Part shown: piece by piece, positions 33,327-45,700 of the stretch | How the letters are laid out: every line of letters begins with the position of its first letter | Numbering within the stretch: the first letter of the stretch is position 1 | Assembly (NCBI GenBank): GCA_030549205.1 | Contig: JAUKTV010000002.1 | Location: 3,286,001 to 3,350,000 of the forward strand | From: Apiosordaria backusii | Taxonomy: Eukaryota > Ascomycota > Sordariomycetes > Sordariales > Lasiosphaeriaceae | Reading direction: 5' to 3' | DNA length: 64,000 nucleotides | The notes under the pieces: model-generated | What the model was told of the DNA's origin: nothing | What the model saw: the letters and a program-made list of their open reading frames with translations, nothing else | Databases searched by the model: none | Position numbers and translations under genes: made by a program

Positions 33327-34858
33327 ATGGGCTCCCTACCCGCCCCCCTCCCCCCTTCAACGTCCTCACAGACGCCAAACCAGACGACACCTCCCTCCCA
33401 GCCTTCATGGTCTCCACAACCCGCGGCTTCCTCCCCCGCGCCGACCCCATCGTCACCCTCCCTCCCGAGTTCGACCCCCTCGAGTCCATCCTCCAGCGCA
33501 TGCCAGTCAAGACCGCCTCAGGCGCCCCCGGCCTCCTAGCCGAAGGCAAATTAGGCGATGTCGTCCTCTCCTCGCTCCCCGACCTGACAGACCACATCAA
33601 CAAATACGCCTCCAACCTCCCCCTCATGAACGCCCTTTACCGCGACTACTCCTTCCTTTTATCCGCCTACCTCCTCGAGCCTTGCCACCTCCGCTTCATG
33701 AAGGGTGAACCCTACGGCCTAGCCCGTGACGTCCTCCCAGCCTGCATAGCCCGCCCGATTAAACGCTGTGCCGACCTGTAGGTTCCCCCTCCCTTCCCCT
33801 TTATATCTCACCCCGTCTAACATCGGTATCAAAGCACCGGATTCCAACCCTTCATGGAATACGCCGGCTCCTACGCCCTCTACAACTACACCCTCACCTC
33901 CCCCTCCCTCCCCCTAACCTCCCCCAACAACCTCCGCCTCATCCGCGCATTCACCCACGGCCTCGACCCCTCCTCCTCCGAAGCCGGCTTCGTCCTAGTG
34001 CACATCCTCATGGTCTCCCACTCCCCCCTCCTCATATCCTCCACCCTCTCCTCCCTCTCCTCCGCCCACTCCCACCTCCGCTCCCCCTTCAACACCTCCC
34101 TCTCCGGCATCCTCACTTCTTTACGCCAAGTAAACAAATCAATGGAAACCATGTGGCAAAGATCCAAACCAACCTCCTACACCTCCTTCCGCACCTTCAT
34201 TTTCGGAATCACCTCCCAGTCGATGTTCCCCGACGGTGTCCTGTACGAGGGTATCCCAGAGTATGACGGCAAAAGACAGAGCTTTAGGGGAGAAAGCGGG
34301 GCAAACGACAGTATGATCCCCCTGATGGATAACTTTCTAGGTGTGGAGATGCCGGACACGCCTTTGACGGAAATCTTGAAAGATTTCAGGAGGTATAGAC
34401 CGGACAATCACAGGGAGTTTATCGAGTGGGTGAAACACAGGCGGGATGAGCTGGGGGTGAAACAATGGGCCCTGGGAGGAGGAGGAGGAGGAGGAGGAGG
34501 AGGAGGCGAGGATGCTACCGTGGGGGACGACGACGACGACGAGGACAAGAAAGAGACCAAACGCCTCTGGCTCAAGCTCCTCGACCAGGTCCGCGAGTTC
34601 CGCTGGCGGCACTGGTGCTTCGCCCGCGAGTACATCCTCAAGCAGACCTCCCACCCCACCGCCACCGGCGGCTCCCCGATCGTCACCTGGCTGCCCAACC
34701 AGCTGGGTGCTGTGCTGGCCGAGATGGAGAGGATTTATGCCGACGACAGAGACAACCTGGGGGAGGAAATCGAAGGGATTATGGATCTGGTCAAGAGACA
34801 AAAGGAGATGCTCAACAAGGAGGTGAAAAAGTTTTGTGAGGAGAGGGGTGTGAACTGA
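33327..34858 (+). CDS. ido: Indoleamine 2,3-dioxygenase, with apparent 1-nt frameshift near the start
   Basis: Haem enzyme that opens the indole ring of tryptophan to N-formylkynurenine, first step of the kynurenine path to NAD. Exons 33327..33777 and 33835..34858 (57-nt intron, CT|GTAGGT...ATCAAAG). Family signatures: TTRGFLPRADPI, VTGF.PFMEYA-like TGFQPFMEYAGSYALYNYT, the hallmark RQSFRGESGANDSMIPLMDN, and FRWRHWCFAREYI, whose His fits the proximal haem ligand. Between KHRRDELGVKQW and LWLKLLDQVREFR sits an insert of Gly repeats (GGA microsatellite) and Asp. The ATG reads MGSLPAPLPP, but the body starts in another frame at FNVLTDAKPDD; the switch lies in two C runs (33343..33355). One extra C restores a 492-codon frame. 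No other in-frame ATG occurs before residue M of MVSTTRG (33407). Confidence 0.9.
34475..34506 (+). repeat. GGA microsatellite inside the IDO coding region
   Basis: About eleven GGA units coding for glycine, followed by an Asp-rich stretch. Interrupts an otherwise conserved enzyme. Confidence 0.85.
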
Positions 34859-35389
34859 TCAATCACTTGATTGAGTTGGGAGGTGATGATATCTAGTATA
34901 CGAAGAGAGTTGCAAATGAAAACACACCATGACTGATATCTTGAACCTTATGTTGCTTGCCTTGACATGAGGTTGAGATCGCTTGCAAGTCTTAAAGTGG
35001 ATCTAATTCATGTTAGACACCACTCAACCAATAGAAAACCAGATCACTTACCCTATCCAACCACTTCACCTCAAACAAATCACACATATTCTTCAAAACA
35101 ACAGTCTTCGCCATGTCAACTCCAAAATGCATTCATCAGGTATATATGTACAAGAACCACCCATTACTGTAAAAAAGAAAAATAAACACGCATAGCCGCA
35201 AACGAATCAAGGCTTTTTGATCCCCAATTTGCCCGAGGTATATTCCCATCCCTAGTGTTTGGGCAAGTCCATTTTCCGTGAACCTTTTTTTCTCCCAATC
35301 CCATGACCAGAGTATCAAACTGTTTTTGTTTTCCCGGACCAGAAACCAATCACCCACCCATCAACAATTCCCCTTGGAAGAACAACACC
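34859..35389. other. Intergenic between convergent IDO and ilv-2
   Basis: 3' regions of two converging genes. AT-richer than the genes; no coding frame. Confidence 0.55.
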
Positions 35390-36755
35390 TTACTTGGTGT
35401 TCTCGGGGCGAAGGGCACGGACGGCCTTGCCCGCGCGCCAGATCTCAAGGTTGCGGATCTCCTCGAGCTCCTTCTCGTACTTCTCACGGTAGTCAGGCTG
35501 AGAGTTGTACTCCAGCGAGCGCTTGGTCTCGCTGCCGTCCTTGACCGAGTCGTAGAGGTTGTTGAAGACGGGCTTGAGGGCGTCCTTGAACTTGGGGGTC
35601 CAGTCAATGGCACCACGGCGGGCGGTGGTGGAGCAGGCGTCGAACATCCAGTCCATGCCGTAGGCACCAATGAGGGGGTAGAGGGACTGGGTAGCCTCCT
35701 CAACGGTCTCGTTGAAAGCCTCGCTGGGGGAGTGGCCGCGCTCACGGAGGACCTCGTACTGGGCGAGGAACATGCCGTGGATGCCGCCCATGAGGCAGCC
35801 GCGCTCACCGTAGAGGTCAGAGTAGACCTCCTTCTCAAAGGTGGTCTCGTAGAGGTAGCCGGAGCCAATGGCAACACCCATGGCGATGGCCTTCTCCTTG
35901 GCCTTGCCGGTCACATCTTGGTAGACGGCGAAGGAGGAGTTGATGCCACGGCCCTCCTTGAAGAGGGAGCGGACAGTGCGGCCGGAACCCTTGGGAGCGC
36001 AGAGGATGACATCGACGTCGGTGGGAACCTCGACCTTGGTGAGATCCTTGAACACGGGGGAGAAACCGTGAGAGAAGTAGAGGGTCTGGGGGGTAGCTAT
36101 GTCAGCATGACGTGCACTTATCAAGTTGAAAATACAGGGATATGCATACCTTGCCCTTGGTGATCTGGGGCTTGATATGGGGCCAGGTCTCGGACTGGGC
36201 AGCATCGGAGAGCAGGTTCATGATGATGGAACCCTTGGAGATGGCCTCATCGACCTCGAAGAGGTTCTTGCCGGGAACCCAGCCGTCCTGAATGGCATCC
36301 TTCCACGACTTGCCATCCTTGCGGACACCAATGATGACGTTGATGCCGTTGTCACGGAGGTTGAGGCCCTGGCCGTGGCCTTGAGAGCCGTAGCCGATAA
36401 GGGCGAGGGTGTCGTTCTTGAAGTAGTCCTAGAGTCACCACCCAAGTTAGCTATAAATGCCTCTCAAGAGGACCAATTGGACCAATTGGTCGCTTCATAG
36501 CTCAGACTCAAAACTAACCTGGAGCTTCTCAATGGGCCAGTCGGCACGCTCGTAGACATCCTCCTTGTGACCAGCAAAGTCGATGGTCTTGACGCCACGG
36601 GTCTGCTGCTTAGCAACGGGGGCAGCAGCGCGGGAGACGGCGGCAGCACGGACGGCACCGGCGGCGGCAACGAAGGTGCGTCTCTGGACGGCGGGGGAGG
36701 CCAATTGGCGGGCCAGAGGGCGCAGGGCCTTTTGGAGGTTTCTCGCGGAGGACAT
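35390..36755 (-). CDS. ilv-2: Ketol-acid reductoisomerase, mitochondrial
   Basis: Second enzyme of isoleucine/valine synthesis: NADPH- and Mg-dependent isomeroreduction of acetolactate and acetohydroxybutyrate. Exons 36519..36755, 36150..36428 and 35390..36085 join in phase 0 to 403 residues, the usual fungal length. The first 55 residues (MSSARNLQKALRPLARQLAS onward) are basic, Ala-rich and free of acids: a matrix presequence. The Rossmann motif is LALIGYGSQGHGQGLNLRD, followed by VIIGVRKDG. The C-terminal knotted domain shows ERGCLMGGIHGMFLAQYEVL and the ETVEEATQSLYPLI helix with metal-binding acids. Not clustered with other branched-chain genes here. A Gcn4/CPC1-type site lies upstream. 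Confidence 0.96.
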
Positions 36756-37689
36756 GTTGAGGGTCTGGGGGTGGTTGTGGAGTGGGGATTGGGTTTAGAA
36801 AAAAAGAAGGTTCCAAGTTTAGAGCTTTGGGGGAGGGAGGGGGAACTGTTGATTATGTAGGTATTCACCGTCTTCAATCGTCCACCTGGCAGATGCAGTC
36901 ACCGGAGCTGCGAGTCAGAGTTTTTTTATTTTTCACCTCTCCCTGCTGCCCTGCCAGCGGCCGTCCAGACCGACTTCGGGGGCACTGGCGTGCTTGACTG
37001 TGGGTTATAGCCCACTTATGATTGGCCAGGGTGAATCCGGGGCGGCAGGGGCAGCGTAGCTTGCCAGTGCGAGTGCGGGCGCTGCGGGGCAGTTTCCATC
37101 TTGCCCACCTTCGTGGCATTCCCAAGGTGAGCCTTGGCTCGGCCACAAACGGCGGTGCCAGCTATCAAACACCCCTCAAGACATGTCCGATGTGGCCGCC
37201 GTTGATTGACTCACCCGACTCCGTATCACCTCCGGCGTCTCCTGGACCGGCCGGCCCGCTTCCTTGCTCCAGAGCCGGGAGCCGAGAACGTGGTTCCTGT
37301 CCATGCTTGGCGCTGCTGTGGGGATTCGGTGACTCTAAATTGGGACCGGAATAGCATCGGCGCTCACCTCCCGTATCGGATTGTGAATTCCATGGAGGCT
37401 ATCACATGTGGTCGAGGTCATGGATATGTAGGATGCCACAATGTACATCTCTCGATAGAACCCATATTCGTATAGAACCCATAGCACCTTAAAAGAAGCA
37501 ACGCAAAATTCAAGCATTCCACCAGTCTGTAGTCATAATCATGAAACCCAGTTCTCGCCTCACCACCAGCGCTGTAATCTGTCTGTTCTCCAGCCCCAAA
37601 TAGGTATATCCTCCCTCTTCATCCTCCCTCCTCCCCTATCTCCTCCCCTATATCCTCCTCCCCATCCCCAAAACCCCCCTCACAACACG
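36756..37689. other. Intergenic between ilv-2 and ubc12
   Basis: Promoter of ilv-2 and 3' end of ubc12 (both minus strand). No supported gene; contains the TGACTCA site listed separately. Confidence 0.55.
37207..37213. promoter_or_regulatory. Putative CPC1/Gcn4 site upstream of ilv-2
   Basis: Perfect TGACTCA, about 450 bp before the ilv-2 ATG. Cross-pathway control factor CPC1 (Gcn4 in yeast) binds TGACTCA and activates amino-acid synthesis genes on starvation. A single seven-base match can arise by chance; the gene context makes it credible. Confidence 0.4.
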
Positions 37690-38396
37690 TTAAATAGCAA
37701 CCCTATCAAACCCCTCCCCCCTCACACTCCCCCCCATCATCGCGCTCCTCACACTCCTCTTAAACATCTCCCTATTATTCCTCAAATCCTCCGCCGCCTC
37801 CTTATTCAACGGATCACTCGCATTCGGCTCCAAAAACAAAAACTGCAGCCCCACAATCACCGCATTCAGATTCAACACCGGCTTCCAGTCCTCCCGCAAA
37901 ATATTCAAGCACACCTTCCCCTCCAGGTCAATATTGGGATGGTAAATCTTCTCCCGGCACTGCACCTTGGGGGGCTCGTGCGGGAAGTTGGGGGTGATAT
38001 TGAACGTAAAACTGAACCGCCCACCCTTGTACATGCCCTCGTCGGGCTCGATGTAGAGGATAAACGACAGGATGTTGTCCGGGTCGGGGAAGTCGGTTCG
38101 CATCGTCGTGCCGAGGGAGAGTTCGTTCAGATCTGTCAAAAGAACACCCACCCATTAGTATCTCAGTTGATAACGACGGTGAACGACAGGGGGGAAAACA
38201 TACCCTTTTGCACGCGTAATTGCGCCGCAGTCACCTTCTTCTTCTTGGGTCCCCCAGCTGCACCCCCCGCGGCGCCTCCATCAGAGTTCTCAGCCTTTTG
38301 CTGCTCTTTTTTCTGTTTTTGTTACCATATCATCAGTATCTCCCCACTACTCTTCCGTCAAGACGTATAACATACCATCGACCATATCTTCAACAT
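37690..38396 (-). CDS. ubc12: NEDD8-conjugating enzyme Ubc12
   Basis: E2 enzyme that carries NEDD8/Rub1 from the E1 to cullins. Three exons: 38376..38396 (21 nt, MLKIWSM), 38204..38312 and 37690..38132, joined in phase to 190 residues. The N-terminal MLKIWSMKKEQQKAE docks the NEDD8 E1 and is diagnostic for Ubc12. It is followed by a Gly/Ala insert, KKKKVTAAQLRVQKDLNELS and the UBC core. The active site is C118 in HPNIDLEGKVCLNILREDWK, and FPHEPPKVQC is conserved. The tiny first exon would be missed by simple frame calling. The COP9 signalosome, of which subunit 3 is also in this window, reverses the reaction. Confidence 0.94.
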
Positions 38397-39900
38397 CTTG
38401 CCCTATCCTCTTCTTCCCTCACTATGTGTTTAACGTTCTCTACTCCTCTCGGTGGGGGGGTAAGTCGCGTGCCCGTCTTTCGTTCGCGTTCACAGCCGCC
38501 CGGGACTCGTCTACTTGGGTTTGCGGTTTGTGTTGGATTTGTTTGTTCGGAGCTCAAATTAAAAGCGAAAACGTCAACAAGCGCTAAAGTTGGTAGTTTA
38601 CGAGTAAGTGTAAAAGTCGAGAGCTTTGTGATCAAGTTGCTCGTCGAAACCAAAACCCCGTCAGACGTGGAAATGGAGGGGCAGAAACCAGGCACACGGA
38701 TCACCGCCTATCTGACCTTCCCTATCGCGCCGCCCAGCTTCAGATGGATGCCGTAATCACCCCCACCTTTTTCTTTCTCTCTCCCCAAGACTACGAGGGG
38801 CAAACACTTGCTCCCAACCATGAAATTTTTGCCTGCTGCTGCCTACAGCCTATTTACTTACTCACAATGACTCTGTCTACCTAACCCAATTGCTCAGTGA
38901 AACCCGTCGGGTTCCCTTTACTGCTTGCTGTCTCGATTAGGCCTGGTTAGGCTCCGTTGTCTGTGGGGTTACTCTCTATCAACCCCACACCCAATCTCAC
39001 ACCTTCGGAGCCAGCTCTCGGTAAAACCTCACCGAACATCGGTGATGGAGCTGAGGAGGAGCTCGCAGTGGTGAGCTGATGAGCGGCGGTCTCGATGCCG
39101 ATCATGGAGAGTTGGAATATCGTAGCTGGGTACTGGGGCTCTCGGCTTGTTGGGTGAGGCAAACTACCTAGGTAAATATCCGTAGGTGAGGTCCGGTACT
39201 CGCACACACCGGTCCCATGTGTGACACATCCAGGGCGGACACACTCCAGTGAGCAAACATCATGACCTCGACTCTCGCCTTTCTCCTGCTTCGAGTAGTG
39301 TGATACATATCCAGACACATTGTGCAACAAACAGGCAAACAACGAGTTCAGTGTGTATATAATCATTCAAATCTCAGCGCAGCTACCTCTTCAACCACAC
39401 CTGCCATGATTTCAAAGTCAACACATTGCTCAAGAACCACATAGAAGATAGCATCAATTAACAGACATCACACAACAACAAACAAACGCCACCGCCATAT
39501 GCCCGCTCACTCTGCCTCTCTCTCATGATATCCGCTCCTCATTTTTTATCTCAAATCGCAACGCACTTAAAAACAACCAAATCCAACATTTATATCACCC
39601 TTCCCCCAAGCCCCTCCCCCCCAAGCTACAACAATTAAAAAAACAAATACCCTTCATATTTTCTCTTCTCCATGAGCCCCCGTTTCATAAACTGATGACG
39701 TGAATTATTTTTCCTTTGCCCTTTCCCTTCGCCCCCCGAGCCAACCAATCTTTCCAGAGATGAATAGTAGAGGATAGGAGGGAAGTCGTGTGTGAGTTAG
39801 AAAAGGGAGGCCGAAAACGTGTTGATATCTGTAACAGGCCCGCCCGCCTCAAGTACTCCGCGCCCGCGCTCGCAGAAAAACCACGAAAAAGACAAACGCT
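38397..39900. other. Intergenic between ubc12 and the chitin synthase
   Basis: Promoter of ubc12 and 3' region of the chitin synthase gene, both on the minus strand. Short frames only. Confidence 0.55.
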
Positions 39901-42779
39901 TTAACGCCGGGCAAAGCAGCACATGATACCGGTCCTGCCGAGGAACCAACAGAAACCGATAAAGCGGACAATAGACAGACCGGCAGTGGCGAACAGGAGG
40001 AACTTGAAGAACCAGGCAGTTCTGGCAGTGGCGTTTCGCTAGAGACAAAGTTAGCATATTCGAACCTGGAGATAAAAAGAAAGAAAAGGGTTGACATACC
40101 CCAGTGCCAAAAGACGAATCAAAGTTCTCACTGGTAATAACCACAGCCAAGAAACAGTTCGAAAACAACCACATCACCACCAAGCTCGTTCTGAAGGATT
40201 TGTACGAGTCCTCCAGTTCCTTGGTCTCAGGCTTCTCATCCTCCTTGTACGGCGCGAGCGCTCTCCTGACCGTCTGCTCAAACATTTGATCGATATCTTC
40301 TTGCGGCTTCTCAATTTCCTCCACCAACACCTCATCCTTCTCGCCCTTGGTCACCTGTGCAGACGGCAGCGCGTCGTTCTTGTCTGAACCCTTGGTACCC
40401 CACGACACATCGTGCCAGTTGTTGAAGGCGTACACCATCAAAATGTTGATGTACGTCGACATGAGCAGCATGTAGTAGGGGAACGAGTGGAACATGTGCC
40501 AGGGATCCAAGTACATGAAAGACGCCAAGAAGTAGAGACCGTAAATGGTGATCAGGGCCACGAGAATAACACCAGCCGCTCCCGTACCACCAAACAAGGA
40601 CTCCATCGCATTAGACGCATTATCCAGTTTAATTTGGTCAGCGATTGGTATCTTGAAAGCCTGAACGACGAGGTAAACCGAGAGAATGATGATGTAGGCC
40701 TGGATCATGGCGAAGAGCACATAAGACGTGATGTACGTCCACTTGGAACCCTTTGGCCTGTTACCCAGAGCCAGAATAAACTGCAAAATGACGAATGCCA
40801 GGTAAAGATACTGTAAGACGGCGTTGAATATCGGTGTGACGGTATCGCCAAACGGCCAGGCGTGGTGAAGCGCCGACGTGTTGGAAGCGGGAACAGGGGT
40901 ACCGACGAGATCCATGATGACAGTGGTCGTAAGATAGTACGAAGAGAGCGAGAACCAGGTGAAGATGACGTTGAGGACGTTGTAGATGAGCTGAATGTGG
41001 AAGAAGAACATGCGGACGATGTTGTGACCAGACTTGTACATACGACCGAAATGCATCAGCGAGTACAAACTGGCAGCGAAGGAACCGTTCAACCAACGAC
41101 GACGCTGAGAGATAAACTCGGGAGCACCTTCGGGCACATCCGTCTCACCCTTGGCAGCCTTGATGTAGCTCAGATGCCATTTTTGACCAGCCTTGGCGAC
41201 CAACTCGAAACACAAGATACGATCCTCGGCCAAGAACATGTTCTTCTTGAAGATATTCATACCCTCAATACCCTTCTTGCCGAGCTGCTTGGACAGAGTG
41301 TGATCACCGTGGAAGTACTGTTCTAGAGGCCGGCCCATGATCGCTCTGAAGCGGTAGGCCGAGAAAGCACCGGGCAACACACTGACGTAACCGAAAGCAC
41401 TTTCGAGAGGCTTGTCCAGAATGTTGGAAATCTTGTACTCGAAGTTCTGGACGGCCACCAGGGGGTTGAGCAGCTTCCTACCGCCGACGCCAAGCATGGC
41501 GTGAATCTCACCGCAGGCACCGCCGAGATCCTTGTCATTGTAGAAGCCCTCCCAGAGAGCAAGCAGAGACTTGGGGCTGGGCTTGGTACCAGCATCGAGC
41601 AAAATGCACACCTCGGGGTTCAGAATGCGACCAAAAGCATTGAACAGCCAACGATGCGAATTGATCTTTTTGCTGTTTTGCTGCTTCAAGCAGAAGATGA
41701 ACTGCACTGGTGGGAGCGTGGCTGGGCTGTCGTCTGTTGGCCGGATGAGCTGCTGGTTGGGCGTGACGGAGAGCTGAGTAGTGTACTCGAAGATATGAGC
41801 GACGGTTTCGTTTCCGTCGACATCCTTCTTCACCACACCATCCTGGTATACACCGATGGTGGCAAGCACGTCAAGAACGTTCTTGTCGACCTTCTCGATA
41901 CCATCGAAAACCAAGCAGACTACAATCTTCTGCCAAGCTGGGCCACCCCGGTTCCAGAACGACGACTTCTTCAGGTTCACTATGTCCCTGATGTTCTGCA
42001 TGACGCCATGGAGAGTTCTCGAGAGAAGGACCTTATCTTCGTTGTAGTAGGTAATGGCAATAAGGAGCTCGGTATGCCGGTTGTACATGCGGGGGCGCAA
42101 ATCGTAACCATTCTTGAGTGTGAAATCGTTAGGATCGCAGGTGGCCGCAGTGTAGCGCATCTTGAAGAACTCCTCATTTTGGCCCTCGACGTCTCTGTAC
42201 TTGGGCTGAACGGCATTTCTGATGGCACTGGGTACTGGGTAGTCGATGCTCAGAACGGAACCCTGGACGAGCTTGACCTTTCTGGTAGCATAGCGCTTCA
42301 GGCCACCAGCCGGGGCGGCATTTGGGTTTTGGCGCTGAATCCAGCTCTCGTCGGTGTCCACGGAGGACATTCTGTATGGATGATCGCCACCAAATCCACC
42401 ATTGCCCGGCGCTCCGTACTGGGGGGCGCCGGCATACTCGTTGGTGTATCCGTGGGGAGGGGGAGTGGGCTGAACCCCGATGCCAGCCCGCGTAGTGCCG
42501 GCATTGGGTGTGTACGACTCGGTCAAGCTGTATGCCGAGACAGGACGGACTGGGGGAGTTCCGGCGCCCAAACGACTGTTGTCGTACGCCTGATTATCGT
42601 TGAGGAGAGACGCCTGGACCTCATCGTCGTTCTGCCAATTCAATCAAACGTTAGCCAAAAACACCTCGACTGTCAGCCTCCAGAAGTTGGGCTCCTACCT
42701 GTCCATGCGGACCGCCGAGGCTCTGCAGCGGATGGTCTTCATAGCCGTCTCCACGGCCACCAGCGCCGTGGTACGCCAT
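39901..42779 (-). CDS. chs-3: Chitin synthase, class I type
   Basis: Plasma-membrane glycosyltransferase making chitin from UDP-GlcNAc. Exons 42699..42779 (MAYHGAGGRGDGYEDHPLQS), 40100..42631 and 39901..40038 give 916 residues. The disordered N-terminus has PPVRPVSAYSLTESY; then RYATRKVKLVQGSVLSIDYP and LLIAITYYNEDKVL. Catalytic motifs: LLDAGTKPSP, LGGACGEIHAMLG, NMFLAEDRIL (EDR near 497) and QRRRWLNGSF (near 536). Several membrane spans follow, among them FFHIQLIYNVLNVIFTWFSL, AFVILQFILAL, ILVALITIYGLYFLASFMYL and the last exon's FKFLLFATAGLSIVRFIGF. The third exon replaces an out-of-frame read-through and ends in CCFARR. The layout and N-terminus match the Neurospora class I enzyme; the class call is from memory of family text, not an alignment. 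Confidence 0.93.
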
Positions 42780-45700
42780 GATGGAGTCGCGGCTCGCTAC
42801 TGCGAGGAAATAGCTAGAATCAAGATCTGCTCAAAAGCTCTGGATATTATAGAAATTCTGTAAAATTCTCAGGATCGCCGGGTTGTCGAGGAGATATTGT
42901 AGGAAGTCGCGCGATGTTAGGTCGAGGTTGTTTGGTTGTTGGTTGCCAGGTCGGTCAAAGAAAAAGAGACGGTGAAGCTTGGCGCGGTTGCAGGGCGAAA
43001 CGTCAGCTGCCGTTACGAGTCGTTTCTGATACCCAATTCCAGGGCACGGCAGGAAGGGGAAGCACCAGTGGCCAAGTGGCACAGGAGGATATTCTCGCTG
43101 CTCTGCTGCTCAACTGTGAGGCAGCAGCAACAGTGAGCTCGGAGGTCTAGGAATGACGGTATTCTAGGAATCGTCCGTCTCTAGAGAGAGAAAAGGAAAC
43201 TCAAAAACCTGATTCAAACAGCTCTCAGGAGACGACGCCCTGTTATGAAGTTAGTGAAGGGGCCCTGTGGCCGAGCGACAGGGATGCGCGAGGGAGCTCC
43301 ACCGCCCTCTCTGCTAGCCAGGGATGGCCGCGACTGCGAGTGCTCGCTGGTGACTGGCTCGCTTTTTCGACCCGTTCCAGTTGACCACCGCCCACAGCCC
43401 ACCTCGAACGAACGCTGGAAGAGACCGACGTCAGTGCTGCCATCGCCGTCTTTCCATTTCTTTTCTGGCTTCCGTATGCCAGGCGGCCCCCTGAGTGCCA
43501 AGCAGCTGTCCCGGCACTCACATCTCGTTTCCCATCTCAGGAGTGTTTCATGGTCAAAGGAACAATGTCCGCGAAGCTTCACTTTCTTCCATTCTTTTTG
43601 ACTCTGAAAAGACCCTAGGAACATGACAGGTCAGGGTGCCACAGCCACTGAGGTGTTCTGCCTCTGCAACTACCAAGTGCCTAGCTGCATCCATCTGTAT
43701 GAGTTTCCACGGCGACTGGGCAGTGTCCCCAGTTTTAGCTGCGGGCGTTCTTCGCACAGTCTGGACCGCAGCCGCGGGTACTGTGCGTTGGTCCCGTTTA
43801 ACTTCAAGATCGCCAACAAGCCAGCACAGGCCTAGCCTTCGATTTTCAGGATCTCATCAACTCACCACTGCTGACCCGTCACTTGTGAAGGCCTCACAAC
43901 CTCAACTTGTGGTGTATTTTACTTGGTCTTCTGTACGAATATGATCGATCAGGGTATGCGTCTTTTGCTGAGATTCAAACTGGTTTTGATCATATGGGTA
44001 CTCATGCAGCTCTCCTGAGGCCTGAAACAACTTCAAATGCATGACGTCCATCCCGCCCTCCACAGCGCCCTCCACAGCGCCCATCATTTCTGGTCCTGTC
44101 AGTCTCGAACACCTTCGGACTGACGCCAACTGGCACTTCGGTATTTCCAGCTGCAAAACCACCCAACCACTGCCAACTGAGGTCAAAAAAGGGTTCAAGT
44201 CAGCAAACGGTTTCCCTTGGCAATCGGCGCGGCTGCAACATCAAGGGGGCCACTGGGGGCAACTTTATTTGGGATTGCGGAGGGACAAACGGAATATCAA
44301 AATCTCCCCTCTCCTTTTTTCTGTGTTGCTTTTCTCTCGCACGACATCACGGAAACTGACGCCTCGCCGCTTGCCACGCGTTGCACAAATAGAAAACTTT
44401 CTAACGATTCGTACTGCAGTATGTGCCATCCGAACGGGAGTATCCACCATTACGAACTTGCCGCATGCCTGGCCTTAGGTTTTTTTTACCTGACCCGTGG
44501 GTGCAGATATTGCTTGTGAGGGATCAGCACCAAAACACTAACAAAGTGTCACAAGCGATTCTTGCACCCACGTACCTGATCAAACGTTACGATCGCGGAT
44601 CACCACCATGGGGACAAAAAATTCGGGGCCAAAAATAGAACTTGGAACTGGTATCCGTAAAAAAAAAAGTCGTGCCGGCAAAGAGGGTCTCAGATTTACG
44701 GAACCCTACCGAGCCAGATCATCCCCCAAGAAATCCCAACCGCCGGAGCAACAGAAAGCAACAAGCATTCCGTATCCAGTTGTTGGGATTCTGGATGGTG
44801 GCGTGCGTCGCGTAGTGAGGCTGAGCTGGCGCTACTGCTGCCCGTCAAGCGCAAATGGAGGTGCCGGCTGCTCGGATCCCCGCCCAGCCTCGTCAGAAAC
44901 GTTTTTGACGACAAAAGATTCGCTGGGTTACCTCACGCAATTGCCTCTTCGGGGGAGTTATCGAAGGTGGCTTTCATGTGAATGCACGAGTTGTGCATTC
45001 TTCACGAACGTTTCCTCTCTTGGCCTTGCAGCAGCGGCCGTGGGAATGCCATCCCCACCCATCCGGTGTCGTCCGGTCTGGTTTCCCGCTGGAGACCCAA
45101 CCTCCCGTTCTCCGTTAAGCGGCCGGTAGGACCTGGGACTGTGACATCCCGTCAGGTCTGTCAGGCCGATGGTGACCGTGAAGGCCACCATTGTTTTGTT
45201 TCGATATTCTGTTTCGGTTCATTGTCTCTTTAACACCGTTCCGTTAGACTTTTAGGTTGCATTCCTCGAAGCTCGTCTCCTAAGCTCTTATAAGCGCTTT
45301 CCAAGTCCGAGGCGGATGCACAGAACCTTTCGTCGAATGATGTTGCTGTTCTAGCGCTGACCGAATAACAGGACCCTGCCATGCACTGCAAACTTTGGAC
45401 ATGATTGATGCGTTGTCATTCATCCTTCTACCAACATGGGCAAGAAAATCCTTCAAGATGTGGTGAGGTTCAATTTAGGTACACAGCCAGCTTCAATACT
45501 TTACACACAAGCTCAACTGTGGTTCACAAGGCATCAGCCATACCCGTTTAAAGGCTTATAGGTCCGAGGTCCCCCAAGCCACGAGTTTGAATCCCCAAAG
45601 CCTCAAAGTCCACAGTAACAGTCAAACGGTCCAAGCCATCGGGAGAGCTTTCAAATCGCAAAAAGGTCATCCAAAGCAGGAAGATGCACCAGGCGGTCTT

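Noticed and set aside
35303..36163. 286-codon plus-strand frame
   Set aside because: Antisense of ketol-acid reductoisomerase.
41501..42781. 426-codon plus-strand open frame
   Set aside because: Antisense shadow of the chitin synthase; the minus strand carries all catalytic motifs.
44608..45129. 173-codon plus-strand frame
   Set aside because: No motif, odd composition, no introns or leader features.
45540..45605. T-loop-like GAGTTTGAATCCCC
   Set aside because: No A box or stems at proper distance; isolated match.
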